Positions 38,841 to 52,500 of a stretch of DNA of 64,000 bases are shown here, piece by piece. Both the position numbers and the translations under genes were made by a program. Every line of letters begins with the position of its first letter. The stretch's first letter is position 1. The stretch comes from Dipylidium caninum. Its lineage: Eukaryota > Platyhelminthes > Cestoda > Cyclophyllidea > Dipylidiidae. The DNA lies in contig QEYB01001166.1 in the NCBI GenBank assembly GCA_017562135.1, positions 62,001 to 126,000 of the forward strand, in the 5' to 3' direction. The notes under the pieces are model-generated. The model did no database searches. It was not told where the DNA came from and saw nothing but the letters and a program-made list of their open reading frames with translations.

Positions 38841-38841
38841 A
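38836..38841 (+). promoter_or_regulatory. AATAAA overlapping the GTPBP1 stop codon
   Basis: The TAA stop at 38838-38840 is embedded in an AATAAA hexamer. If used as the polyadenylation signal, the 3' untranslated region would be only about 10-30 bases. No functional evidence beyond the motif. Confidence 0.25.
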
Positions 38842-39383
38842 ACGTCATTGGTTTGCTTTTAATGCTTTCATTTTGTAAACCATATTCTTTTCCAGCTCGA
38901 AAAATCCAATGTGATGTGTACACGCTTATTTTCGAATTAGGGAGAATCGGGAAAAAAAGTACAAACTAATCGAAAGTTGACCTTGGAACCACAATCCCTG
39001 AAGATTGTAATAAGCTAGATAGATATCACTCTGGCTATCACTCTTCATGGATCATCATCTGCACTCTATAACTCAAACCAATTTGGGTTAGCTGTCAACA
39101 ACTTTAATTCACTATCATCCGCGAATTTTCCAATTAAAATTTATGTCGAATGGCTTGGAATAATTTACATTCCCACCAATGATGCTGATCGGAAGTTGCT
39201 GTGCATTTACAATGATGTGAAGCGTGATCTGGGGCTTGTGATGGCTTGACATGCAGCGAAACCACTTACAAATTACCTATTACTGATTAAATGGGTACAA
39301 TTACAAGACCATATTGCGTTTGAAGTTCATTGACAAAGGGAAGAAAGGGAACGAAATCCGACGTCATTTGCCCGAGTACAATC

Positions 39384-42300
39384 TTACCAACCAGGTTGGG
39401 TGTTAGCCAGTCGCCGCATGCGTCTGAGAACACGAAGTAATTTAAGGAGACCAACCAAGAAAAGGTGAGAAACTTGACCCTGATAATGACTCACCGTGTG
39501 TTACGGTCTTGGTCACGTATCTTCTTTTCCATTTCAGCATCTGTCAACACCTCAACAACGGGGCTCCACTGGTCAGCTTCGTTAGGGCTACGGAACACCA
39601 CGTCAATCGTCGGTAGTGGTGATTCGCTAAAGAAAGAGGTTGAGCTTGGTGGATTTTCACGTTACGAGGCGTCGAGGCAGTGCAACTCATTAGATGTGCT
39701 CCAAAGGATAACTTTGCGTTCTTGAGCCAAGAATCAGGGTTAAGTTTTAGTTTCTCAATCACCTTGCACGGGGATAATTCAACATTTCGCATGCTTATTA
39801 AGTCTAAAAAACAAACCAGGGGCTAGGAGCCGTTTTCTCTTCTGATTCAAATAATGGGATCTGTGTGCACTACAGAATTAATGTCCCATGTCAGATGTGA
39901 CAACTAAGGGATCACTCGGCTCGTCGTTTTATTCTGTCTCGATGCTGAGAATTTTCTATGCCTACTCTAAGGTGAGGCACTCATTTTCGCGGTTCAATTG
40001 CAACAAATGGAGACACGGAGTAACATCAGTCGAAATTGTATCCTTCTAACATTGACAGAGCTCCTTCGATGGTGAAAAAGGCGAATGTTCTGTATGCAAG
40101 TAGTGTAAATTATCAAATACACTTAGTCGCCTAGTAGGTTCGCTTCCGTGGAAAAAGTGATACTGAAAATAACTTAAGAAAATGCGCGTACGTAAAGGCG
40201 TAGAGCCGCTGGTGCCAAGCAAGTTGACCCCTTATGCTGTAAGCAACGGCAGTGACGAATTCGCCGCCCAGACCCAGCTCAGCGCAGAGACAGGCAGCAA
40301 ACTGCTCGGGAGAATTGGCTGGCTCCGAAAGATCCCACTCGAACTGATCCACCAATGACATATTGCCCACATGAATATTCAGACGTACAATCACACGCGT
40401 GTCCGTCTGACCCAAAAGAATATTTTCCACCGGGTGAGCGGCTACCTGTCGGAGAAATATAACAAGCCGTTTATTACGCCTTAGCGGAGTTATTTTCACT
40501 AAAGCAGGTCATTTTCTGACAAAGCCGGATACGATAACAACGTATGTCGGAGGGCACCAAATATTCAAGTCGAGAAAAGTTGAGTTGTTAAGACAGACTA
40601 GTGAAGACCTCAAACACTTTATGGTCGTGTCCCATGCACTACCGTTTAACTGACTACCTGTCAATCACTAGTTTTCAGTCAGTACACATAGTTGATTTGT
40701 ACCCTAAAAACACATAAAAAGGCCGAAAGTTCATACAATTTTGAAGACCCCAAACGAGGAAGTCAACCCCTACGCCAAAAATTGAAATCTTAGAGGGGAT
40801 TGGTTACCACATCGTTTGATAAATAAACGCCAGCACCTAGCCAACCGTAAAACGGTATTAACAAATGCAACTTGATACCAATCAATTCAATGATAAGTTA
40901 ATAGGACAAGGGGTGTACCGGGATACCCTGATATCACCTTGGAGGGTATATGTCCTCGGAAGTTTGGGATTTAACTTTCAGGAAAAATCTCTACATTAAA
41001 GCAGTTCAAGAATATCGCAGACAAATTGTTACAACATCCCAATAATTAAAAATTCAAATAACATAAATGTCAATGAGTTACGTCGGAGGAGAATGATTAA
41101 GGTGTTGTCTATCCGTTTCGTCAGTGGGACAGTTGTTGCAAGAGAATAAGAATTTGAAGTATTGACAAGAGCGATGCGAAAAAGGTTTAAAATTGTTTCA
41201 GCACAAAAAGTCGCCGATGTTGATTATTAATTTTTGGCGCTAGACTTAACGGAGGAAGCGATTATTCTCAACTACTGCATTGTAGTCCCAATAGAAATGG
41301 ATCAACACCTATCAGGCATAAGACTCCAGGCAAGCTACAGATGACCAAGTAGAATCGCAGAGAAAAGTGATTCGCAGGGTTGCTCACCTGCTGTCGGATA
41401 GCTTGGGCTATAGCAGGCACAAACGAAATCGGATTGAGGTCGAGATCATCACAGAGAATTTCCGCAAATTGTTCCGGTGTGATAAGTTGTTCGGTTCGGT
41501 TCCAAGTGAAACAATCGCGCAGTTTCACACCATCAAACTCTATGTCTAGTCGAATTGGTACCAGATGTTCTGGCTGTTGAGCGTTTTCGTGATACGCAAC
41601 AGGATCGGAGTCATCCAGACAAATCGGAAAGTTGGACACTTTGCTGCTCACTTTGTCTGGAAAAAAATGCTTTGATGAATGAACCGTCAACAACCATAAG
41701 GAAGTGTTAACATTCGATTCATCAATGACATAACTCGCTCACAATGGGTTGTAAACTAAGTTACTGTATGGACCAGAAGCAGGTTACTTTACGGGCGCCA
41801 TTTGCAAATGACAAATACAATGTGTGGCAAATATATGCGACATATTAGGAAAGGGTCTTAGAAATTTTCATTTACTTGGCCTTGACCGAGTGGCGCTCGC
41901 CCCCGCACCAATGGGCGTAGGACAAGGCACAGAGTCCAGATGAAAAGAAGTGTTCGGAACTGAACTGACCCATCGAACCGCACCCGAAGATGCATTGCGT
42001 GAACTGCTACCGCCGGCACCTGTACTGTTTCCTCCAGAGCTACCAATACTCGCGCCAACACCGCCCGACTTGAGTGGAGTGGTTGAGGGTGGACCAACAT
42101 TTTCAATACCTGCCGCTGTGCCGGTGGTTGCCATGGCAGCCACCGGTGCCGAATTTGTAGAGGGGGCATTGAAGACGCTGTTACTGAGAGGGGCGGAGGA
42201 GGCTGTCAGATTTGGTCGAATTGCACTGGGGGCGAGAGATCCGTTAAGGTTTGACTAGAATACGAAAGCGCACTTAAAAGAAATAGAAAACTACATCGAA

Positions 42301-42850
42301 GGATTTGAATCGATCTTCATTGCCCCCAATCAATTCATCGACTTCAATGGCTCGCAAAATTGTAGCATTAAGAGCTGTGACTGGTGTTGCGAGACCTAAA
42401 TTAATCGTTACGTTAAAGTATTTGTAGGATATACCCATAGCAATCAGCTTGTCGCGTTCTTCTGGGGTGACCAGACGTTTCCATAAATTTGGGTAGCGTT
42501 TGAGTAGTTCACCGCGAAAGAGACGAAGGTAGCGACCGACCTTAAGTAGGAATGAGCAGAGAAATTCAGACAACTTTTACATCTTTTGAGGAGAGTATCC
42601 AATTTCATGCTCAATGACAAAATGAACACATGAGTACACTGGTGCTAAAGGCATATAACACATGCGTTCACAGGCTATGAAAAAAATTTAACGTTTAAAA
42701 TGAAGCAGTGATTAATAACTGAGACTATTGGCCTTAAAGAGGAATAAGCCGATCAACAGACCGTACCTCGGAAGCTAAATAGTAAAACTCTCCGTCAGTT
42801 TCCAATTGGAACTCGATCGGCTTTTCGCCATAGCGCAGAACCGACCGCAT
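39384..42850 (-). CDS. SMARCB1: SMARCB1/SNF5 homologue, core subunit of SWI/SNF chromatin remodelling complex
   Basis: SMARCB1 contacts the nucleosome acidic patch in BAF-type complexes. Seven exons, read on the minus strand: 42767-42850 (start ATG), 42295-42540, 41876-42254, 41388-41656, 40192-40445, 39495-39626, 39384-39423 (stop TAA). All phases agree; the total is 1404 bases, 467 residues. Domains in order: N-terminal winged helix ([20 protein letters not shown], then [20 protein letters not shown]); a Ser/Gly/Ala-rich linker ending in [12 protein letters not shown]1 ([10 protein letters not shown] to [20 protein letters not shown]); RPT2 ([38 protein letters not shown]); and the C-terminal basic helix ([16 protein letters not shown], then [12 protein letters not shown]). 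Human SMARCB1 is 385 residues; the extra length is mostly the linker. It lies tail to tail with GTPBP1. The 40-base intron at 42255-42294 is very short. The model appears complete and intact. Confidence 0.96.
39904..39945 (+). other. 5.8S rRNA-like fragment in the largest 3' SMARCB1 intron
   Basis: The string ggatcactcggctcgt (39909-39924) equals the strongly conserved 5' segment of eukaryotic 5.8S rRNA, and ctaag before it and gtctcgatg shortly after are also reminiscent of that gene. The similarity then stops, so this is at most a short rRNA-derived fragment and not a functional rRNA gene. It lies antisense to SMARCB1, within the intron 39627-40191. Confidence 0.35.
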
Positions 42851-45800
42851 CTATGCGCGAGCCTATAGCAAAGCCGTGTTTGAGTTAACAACTGTAAAAC
42901 GATGTGTGTTTAAACAAATTTGATATGAACTAAAAAACTACTTTATTTCTTCAGCCTTAATGACCACTCATTTTTCTAAATGTTAATTAATTTATAGGTA
43001 CACTTATATTTTGTGGCATATAACATCTACAATCAAGTAATTTGTCTGCGTATCGAATTTTTTATCTTCAGACTAATAATGCAATCATGCATGACTGTTT
43101 TTATATAATGTACCAAGCAACGTGAGACGACACTATTTTACCTGGGAGCACTTTCTTCGTCAGTAAATAGGCCTATTAATAGTGCTGGCCAGTTTTCCGA
43201 AGAAATATTTCGTGATCAAATTACGTACCATAAAACACGTGCCCGACGAGTGTTATGATAGCATGAAGAGATTAGTCTTCAAAGTGGAGTAGTGATGAAG
43301 ATTTAAGGATGAATTCCCTGACAGAAACCGGTATTTTTCCTGAATAGTCGCTATATTTATTTGTGGTTTATCATTCGACATTCATTACCAGGAGTCTACT
43401 AGTCTTGGCATTTTGTATCTTTCACCCAAAAGCTCTCAAAACCTCTCGAATTTTAGAGAAATTACACAATATAAGAATATGGTCGCTGACCGTCATGTAA
43501 GATAGAAGACTAACACATAAAATTCATTTTTAATGTAAGTCCTATTGAGTCGCACTGCAACGTGCAAAAAGTCAATTAGCGACAGCGGGGATCCCTCTTT
43601 ACAAGAAAAACAAATTAATGTTATCCACAACTACTCTATATCAGCTTCACTATTGTCATTGTTATTATTATTATTATTGTTACTATTATTATTATTGTTG
43701 TTCTGTAATTTCAAGTTTTATGACATACATCATGTTCGCGTTTGCCCATAAGCAAAGAATGTACCTGTCGTAGGCGTATACAGTAATTTATGTACGCATT
43801 ATGAGGATACACAGGGGGTCGATTGTGAAAAACGGTAATATCCAACTTTCACTGAAATTAACACACGAATGTAAAACGGATTTTCGTCATTTCCAATACT
43901 TCACACCCAAGGATAGTGTAGAAGTAATAGGAACGTGCCGGTCACCACCTCACAGCTTGCTAAGATTCGCGTAAGGAGCGGTCTGGCAGGCGTTAGTGGC
44001 AGGACTGGTGGTTGGCGAAGGTGAATGTAATAAGGATGACATTGTGAGGGGGAAAAGGTCGGCGATCAGAGTCGACGTGGAGGCATTGATAGAAGTCGCT
44101 TTTGTGGCATCTCGAGTTTGGCGATACCTAGCGGCATCACTAGGGAAATTTGTACTGCGACGACTCGTGTACTATTTAAAGGAAATGATAAAACAACAAT
44201 TTTACAGTGCCGTGTCGAGTAGGTATAATAGTAGGTGAATTATGTGGAAGTAGCTTAAAAGGCAGACTTGAGTCTGGATTTTTGATCGAAGTGTGTGCCA
44301 AAATCCACTAAAGTAACAATTTACGACAACACGAGGCCTATGATTCGAATGGGTGTCCAACAATTGGTTATGAGGTCGTCACGCAAAAACCTCCGATAAA
44401 ATTGTTTTGATAGGAATTATCATATCTTGTTGTACCAAAAGACACGATTAATAATTAGACTGAGTAGATGAGCAGGAATTAGCCGACTTGAGGGGATCAG
44501 ATGCGTTAGACTGGCTTTATCCACATAAAGCCACATCTATAGTTAAAAATTATAAAGTGCTATGCGATACACCAGCAAAACCTTTGTGTTTAACTTACTG
44601 ATAAATAAATTACTTTTTCGTGAACACCGGAGGGTTATGAGAATTCGAGGATTTCCTAATGGATGTATTTAGTTTCTTTTCTATGAGGTTTTAAAGTGAC
44701 TGACTCAACGGGCATTTTTTAAAAATATAAGCGTACCTCACTTCAATGAGGGGTAAAGTGGTTTAGTTACAGGTGCAAAGAATAACTAGACTTCCCAGTA
44801 TTCAAACAAGTACCAGGAGTCAAAACTATCGTCAAGATTGTTACGGTAGCATATTCGTGTAATCTCGAATGGGTATCAGATTCGCTCTTTGGTGAGTGCG
44901 CGATTGCTCCGTCTTACACACCAAGTCTTTTGTGGCACAACGTTGCAGCGGAGTAAAGAACGACAACACAGTCTTGGAGGCGAGAAACTGGCTACATTCT
45001 TGTGTGATTTTTCAGTAGCTGAAAAAATTTCAATGACTTCTCAATCAAGCATGACGTGAGCGGACAACAATAAGTTGGGATAAAAGCGAGGCGATGGGAG
45101 GAGGCCTGCTCACCAGCCTAAATCCTGCCACCCATGCATTGCTAGCACTACAGATCAAATCGTAACCGCTCAAGATAATCATGTTGCCTGAAATATGCCT
45201 AATGGTAGCTAACGTCTGTTCCTGTTCTATCTTAGAGACAAATAGATCTATTAAGGAGGAGATGTACACGAGTGAATTTGGTCCAAAAAAATAAAATAAA
45301 TTCACAGACCCCATCGAAGTCCCATCTGAAATGCAGTAATACAGTTACCAATAGTCAAAGATAAAGCCGTCCAGAACTCAAGCCAAACAAATACCGCGAA
45401 CACGAAGGGTCATAGAAATGCAAGATGCCGTATGGGGGACAATCGGCAGGCAGCAAAGCAAAGCATACCATTTGTGTAAATAAACATGAAATCCTAAAAT
45501 GTACAAGTCGCCTGTTAGTCTTCTGTCTCCTAACTTGGTAGGTGGCGAGGAAATGCATTTTATTTCCCACCGTAGAAAGGCAATTGTGTAAATTTGCGAT
45601 GGTTCTATCGTCTATAGTTTTGATTTACCTGAAGACTGCGATAAGAAAAGAGAACATTCCCGAGAAATAAATTATATTGCTAAGAATGAAACTGGACGCA
45701 GAAGGTCCACATTATTTATTTTATTTTTTTTGCGTCAGAGGCGAAATTTCGTATATTAGCCTAGTCTCATGAAGATAAGCCCTGTCATGCCCATTTCCCG

Positions 45801-46537
45801 TTAAATCTACGATTAATGCGCATAATATTGCCTTGAGGAGCAAAAAATGAAGAAAAATTCAGTATAACAACTGTCTTTCGCCATTTTCACGTCCACCTTC
45901 ACTGGGAAAAGTAAAGTATATGCAGGGCGGCGCTCAGAGGACCTAGTGGGAGGTGCCCTTGTCACCCAAATCATAAAGAAATTGGCTTTCAGCTGAATGT
46001 GTAGTGATTAATGATGAATTCCGCTGTCGCAATCATCACAACCTTTGTGAAAACCATCGGCAGTGTGAGTCCCCAATACCCGACGAAATCAACAATAGAA
46101 GAGGCTTTGGGAGAAATCAACACAGCAAAGAAGCATCTGGCTAGTTTATGTGGCTCAACTTTAGGCAAAATGCAAGCGACTGAATATAAAGCTTGATTCC
46201 ATGGCAGAAAGACAAGAACGGAAGTGGTGAAAGAATGGAAAACAAAATGGGATTATTTAGAGCATTCGACTCAGTCTTAGGGGAGACCAAATTGCAAACT
46301 CCTGTGTTCATGAGCCAGAAAATATCTCTTCACATTCGGCTATCAAAATTAAATGCATAGCAATCAGGGATCTCCAGAGTACATCCGAATTTATCTGGAA
46401 ATTGGATTTTCCCAGAGCAGTTTGAACAAAAAAAGATAACTGCGACGTGATCTGGTGATTCGAGTTACATCGATGATGGTGCTGGGGTAAAAGGATGGTA
46501 CAAGCAACACCGAGGGATGACGAATGAAATAACTTAC
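42851..46537. other. Gap upstream of SMARCB1, no gene firmly recognised
   Basis: It should hold the SMARCB1 promoter on the right of 42,850 and the 3' end of the minus-strand receptor gene further right. No conserved protein segment was found. Several minus-strand frames (for example 45045-45314) have possible splice sites but no family resemblance. A trinucleotide repeat lies at about 43,661-43,703. Confidence 0.45.
43661..43703. repeat. Imperfect ATT/GTT trinucleotide microsatellite
   Basis: About 14 consecutive trinucleotides of ATT/TTG/ACT type on the plus strand. It is non-coding: the leucine-run frame covering it has no other gene-like feature. Confidence 0.85.
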
Positions 46538-49500
46538 CTTTATGAATGCGTAGTCTGAAAGTAGGCAGAAGATTAGGGGAAAGGGGAAAACAGTTCATCT
46601 GTCTCAACGAAAGGGTTTGCGCCTGAACCAAGGGGGTAAGATTCTGGCGGATAATTTCGTATTTAACAGACAACCGAAGGAGTTTGAGTTGGATCTGTGC
46701 AAAATATTTACAGCAACATATACACCTCGCCTGAGAATGTGACGTTAACTGGGGAGAAATGGTTGTAGACTTGACTGTTCGCATGTTAAAAGAAGCAGTC
46801 AAATTCCACATTCTCATTATGCGAAAAAATAAATAAATAAATGGGTAGCGTCATAATAAATCCCAAGTAAGTTTGCTGCTTTGGTTGCACTTTTATTGAG
46901 TCAAAACTGTATAGCGCCACAGAAGTACCCCCGATCCTGCCTCACGTCACCAATGTGTCCCCCAAAAGGCTTTAGTTGGGTTTACTCAACCCAATTTTGG
47001 ATAGACACAAAGAAGTCGGCTCGCCGAAAAATCATGCCATAGTATATTTTGAGTCTAATCGGAGTTATGCACGAAAAAAATCAGTTGATGTTATAGCGAT
47101 GCAGGTAAAAACCGTTTCCGTCCGTCAAAAAGCGGGCTTACCGCTAGATTAAACCTTCAAATGACTAAATTCTAGCATCCAAACATGAGACAAAAAGATA
47201 ATTGTGTGAAGGACGACTGTCGGAATAGAGCACAACTGGGGTGATTGAGCATTCCAAGTTTTAAAAGCCTTGTTGTAATCTGAAATTTTCGGTTATAGAT
47301 AAAGGGAAACCCGATATTATTCAAAGCACTTTCTGATGCCGCGGTTAAAGAAAAACGCCATTTTATTGGAACTATCATGTTCTCATGAGCAAATGCGAGA
47401 AGGATGGACAAAAGTCAACTCTCGCAAAAGGAACATCTTCCATCCGGTTTACCTTACCCTCCAATCATATAAATGCTTTCAACAAAGCCCTGCTCCTCGC
47501 CACACAGTCAGCACACATCCACAGTAGTTACTGGTTTTGAAATACCTGAGAAACCGCTTTTTCAATTACAAACACACAATTGACGCCTTACCGGTTGCGT
47601 CACTTAGATGACGTCTTTTAGCCGCTTAAATACTTCATATTAATTATATAAAAAGCAACTTACTATTTCCGCAACATTCTGGGCTGCCGGAGGAGATGCC
47701 GGTGCCTGAGGTGGTGGCAGTGTTCCCACCTGGCCTGCTTTGAGTCTACGCCTATCCACAGCTTCGTAGAGCGAAGAACCTTCATCCGCATCCACTTCTT
47801 CGACTCCCTCCTCTTCGTCTTCATTGGAATAGACGCCTACTGAGGTGGGTCGTGAATTGGGACCCAATGGAAAGTCAAATTGTGGTCCGCCAGTCGCACC
47901 TTCCTTGACATTAATACCGAGAGGACCTAGGAGTTCGCTCTTGTCGTAATAGTGGTTGCTTAGCATTGCTTCTGAAAGGGGGCGACTTCGGGGAGCTGAG
48001 AGATAAGCAAAAAGAGTTCTCCTTTTTAGGGTGCCACAAAATCACAAGCCAGACACTCTGCAACAAAAACCGGTTTCTGCATGTTAAGTAGCCAAGCTTA
48101 ATTCGTGCGCACAATCCAAGTTGTAGATGTGGATTGACCGCTAATTATTTGGGTGCAAAAGCATTTCAGCTGAGAATAAGAATGAATGGCATAAAAATGA
48201 TGCGAAATTTAAATGAAACTGTTAAGCAAAATAAGTTGAGAATTCATTGTTAAGTTAATTTTCTAATTATTGAGGAGGGAGAAGCAGTATCGTAATACGT
48301 GGTTTCTGAGGAAGAGTTAGGAGCTTTATCCTTTCGTTGATATACTTTCGCGAAGGGCGGAAGTGTTCTTTTTTTGAAATAAACACAAATGACATTTTCA
48401 AATAATAAAGTAATTGCTGACAGCGGGCAGATTCCCCACATACACACATGGTATTCACAGGGCATGCATGGGGTCAGTGAAAGGTGTTCACTTAAAATAA
48501 ATGTTTTGAATAATCCACGAATTTACTTCGTGATTGGAAACGACATCATTGTCCACCGTAGAGTCAGTTTCCCCCTAAAGTAGTCAAGTCATTTTGAGGT
48601 GCTTTTTTTCATGTGATTGCTACTATCTCCCCTTTGTCTGGTTTTGACGGACTGTTGACGAAAAACACGTGGCTTTAATTTATAAAATGGAGCTATCAAT
48701 GTTCTAAAATAACAGCTGATAATATCAAGAGGTGATGATTGCACCTTGATTTATATAATCTTAAAAAGCCTACCTTATGGTGAACGATTAACATTTTGTT
48801 CTTAAGTTAAACTGCTAAATAAATTGGGTTTAAGAGCTTATAAACCCAGTAATGTTAAGAATGCACAAACATTTTGCTTAGTCTACACCCATCACCACCA
48901 TGCTGTAATGGCAATGACTTCTACGTGTTCGTGCGTCTGAGTAGGACGAACATTACGTAAAGGGCAAGAAAAATGAACAAATTAATCAACAAGGTGGTTG
49001 GAATGGGGCGGGAAAGCGAACACATGAGTATAAAAGTTATCCAGGCAGCAGACGGTAGGGGAATTATCGAGGAGGACGAGAGCCGTCATTAAGACAGTGA
49101 CAGGGACGACGATTCACCACCAATTTATTTAAAACATATTCCTAAACGGCAAGGCAAACTAATTCACTTAGACACATTTTTAGCATTGACACCACTTACT
49201 GGCTTCTCATGCTGCGTCCCAAAATACGAGGGCGGGTGAATCACAAGAGTACTTGGGAAAATTATGCATGATTGTGTTGCTGGGAACTACTGACTTCAAT
49301 TAATTGTCAAAGACTATGCTCCAAGCCCTTTTTCTTTACCGCACCATGAAGTAGACCCCACACTTTACTGTAGCCAGCATTCTGATTGACGTTTTTTAAA
49401 GAAAGCCCGAACGACTCACATCTTTAGTTTTTAATCTCAGAGATTAGATGTAAATTACGCCATTGAGTTTTGCGGCTTTTCTTCCCTCAATGTAAACAAA

Positions 49501-52500
49501 ACTTGACCTAAACAAAGAAGCAAACTGGACATGTGACGTCATAGTAAAGGAAAAAAATTGAGACGCAGAATTTCACCTCTTACCAGTTGGGTATACAAGG
49601 AAGTCATTCGCTGTTGTCTCTTTTCATCTGATCGAGCTAACAAATATTTATTCGCCTTGTGAAAATGATGACCTGAGGGGAGGGATTTCACGAATCTTTC
49701 CACATCATTCTAAGTGTGGGCGCCAAATGCTAAAATTGTGCATCTACGAGAACTAAAAATTTCCGATGCAATGGACGACGTTAATATATAAGCGGCTAGA
49801 GTCTTTTTAAAATCGTTGCTCTTGGCAAATCCTTTCTATGTCCCCCATCCCTTCTCCATGTCGTCTTTAATACTTCCCGGGTGGCTTTTAAATGAAATTA
49901 TCCCAGATATGTGGGTCTTCTACATTGTTCCTACTTACTTACGACCCGGGGAAGCGAATCGCCTTCCCCTGGTGTCCACTACCCTAAAACTTTTAATGAT
50001 TCTTGCAACATTGACGGACTTCGGCATTAATGTATAAGTCAAGCATTGAATAAGGTTCTTACAGTATGTATAAGAGAGGGATTTGATGGCCAGAAATAAA
50101 AGGTAGGCGATTTACAGGTAGCGAGAATTACCGAAATGTTTGTGAATGAATTAAACGAAATAAACCAAAAAAATTATAACATCGACGCGAGCTAGAAGTG
50201 AAAGGGATATCCCCCCTCTCGAATATGAGGATGTTGGTGTTAGATAAAGTTAATTGTTTTAGCACGAGGCACCAGGATTCCGAGCGAATGATCATGCGAA
50301 TACAAGTATAGTCCACAGCCCTTCCAGGAGTTTCTAACAATCCGCTATAGAGACTACTATGGCCTATTCCGGTTTCGATGCAGACTAAAAGACACGTATT
50401 GGATTTTATCATAGGAATTCGGTGCTGGTAAATTGTGGTACAATCCCTTCCAATAGGGTATCCTTGATGGTGGTATACTATCCAAACTTGATTGTCAATT
50501 TCTAGCGAAATCTTAATTTGACGCTAGTTGTCTATCAACAGCATACTGTTTGTTGATGGTTACTTACAAACTGGACTAAGACGCGGCCTCCTAATGACTC
50601 GATCACGCTGGCGCCCATGTAGTCTGTGATCCTCATCGTAAGTGAAGTAATCAGCGGCAGAAGAGTCGTCTTCGAAAGAGGCATCTGCAAGGGATATTGT
50701 CGGGTCGCTGACTGCGATCGGGGCCATAGGTAATGTCGTGTTGCAGTTGACATCGCCGTCTCCACTGTTGTCCCGTATGGCCGCTTCAGCTCTACCCGGC
50801 GCGTTTGTAATACCTCCATTGCCAGTGGAAAACGACTGCCAACTAGCCTGTTGGCCAGTGTCCGAATCTATACGTAAGAAAGTTTTCATTTCCACACAAA
50901 TTAATTTAGTGGCAAATACTTCACTCCTTCGATCCTTCCAAATTTACAACCAGTAAATAAACACTTGTCTATTCAGTCAGTACATTCATTCATAACAGAT
51001 TCAGCTGCCATCTCGACGTCATCCGTTCAAACACTTGACTAGAGTGCATTCGTCAGAGAATTTCATAAAGTTTATAAGTTTCAGAGAAACGTGTTTCGCG
51101 ACCTTAATGAACGAACGTTAACTTTCCATTTATGTCTTTTCACCACAGGAAATTCATCTGCTGGCATAAATGATGTCTAGAAGATTTACCAGTCATCGGG
51201 GTGTGTATGAAGTGTCCGCTTTACTCACTTTCTTCAAATTAAACTAGCTTTTCCTGATAAAATCAAAAAACCCACTTCCTTGAAGTAATACGAATAAGGA
51301 TTATAAAAACCTCTCTTGCTTCTCATGGGCGACAAGAGCATTAATTGTTGGAATACTAATTCGTTTCCCTTCTTATTTCTACTTTAATGAGCCGATCATG
51401 TTCCCAACAGAATTTCAGTACATGTAGCTTTAAATAGTCCCCATCTGCTTGTAAATATTAATCTTCACCCACTACCTCCATTTAAAGTGGCACGTACCTC
51501 TTCGTTCTAATAAGCTTACTTTACGTGTTTATCGTGTTTTCTATACGTTCCAGCAATTGTGAACAAATGCACAAATTATGTAGTTTTCCACAACTGACTC
51601 ACGGTAAAATGTATCGCTTCCACTTCACCGATGATTTCGATTGACTAAGGAAGTAGGGATTGGTGATTTCTTAAATTTGGCTACTTCTCCTATCCCCTGA
51701 TCACCATAACCTTTACCATTGGCAACCATTTGGGAACAGAGGATGCTCCTGCGAAATAGTAATAGCCTATCTGTCTGGTCCACAGGGGCGAATAGAAGGA
51801 TGTGGATTAAAAACTCCCACCTTGAGGCGAAGGTGTATGGGAGTACACATTCAAACGACAGCACAGGGTAATTTGACACCCTTGATTACTCAGCAGTATT
51901 AAGAGCAGGCAAGACGAGAAAAATCCTGGCGACGAATGTTTCAAAAGTCACTACTTGCATGAACGCAATTCACGGGATGGGGTGATAAAGGAGGGGCCAA
52001 CTTGTATATAGGTCGCTAGACGTGTTCTTTATATCACACCTTTACCCACTACTCTCTCGTTGAAAATTAATTTCCCCCACTTCTTAAACATGATTCATGG
52101 TCAAATGTTTTTGACCTTTTACTCTCTCAGAGTAGCAGAGGGGTTAGGGATTGCAAGCATTTATTTATCTCAATCACGAAGAGCAAGACCTCAGGTCCTC
52201 GTTAAGTGGGCCTCGGGGACACCACTTTGTAGCCTCCCTCCATCATTTACTTGGCGTCCAGTCAAAAGTTTTTTGCATCGTCACAAATAGGACGGACTAC
52301 CAAGGTGGGATATCAGATAGTGGGATTTCGAAGAGTTGCTTTTTGGTTTTTTATGCGTAGCATTTAACAAGGCCACTTTCAGAGGGGACCATCAAACTTT
52401 AAGGATGGCGAACACCGATTTCAAAAAAATCATTTATCCTCCACATGAGAACCATTCTATCTCTTTCGACCTGTGAACCTGGAGTTCAAAAGAACTCGTC

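Noticed and set aside
39465..39725. 86-codon plus-strand open frame at the SMARCB1 3' end
   Set aside because: It is the antisense shadow of the SMARCB1 exon 39495-39626, whose minus-strand reading is clearly conserved.
41950..42258. 102-codon plus-strand open frame
   Set aside because: Shadow of the SMARCB1 Ser/Gly linker exon on the other strand.
43545..43751. Frame with a poly-leucine run that looks like a membrane segment
   Set aside because: The leucines come from the trinucleotide microsatellite at 43,661-43,703, and no other gene signal surrounds it.
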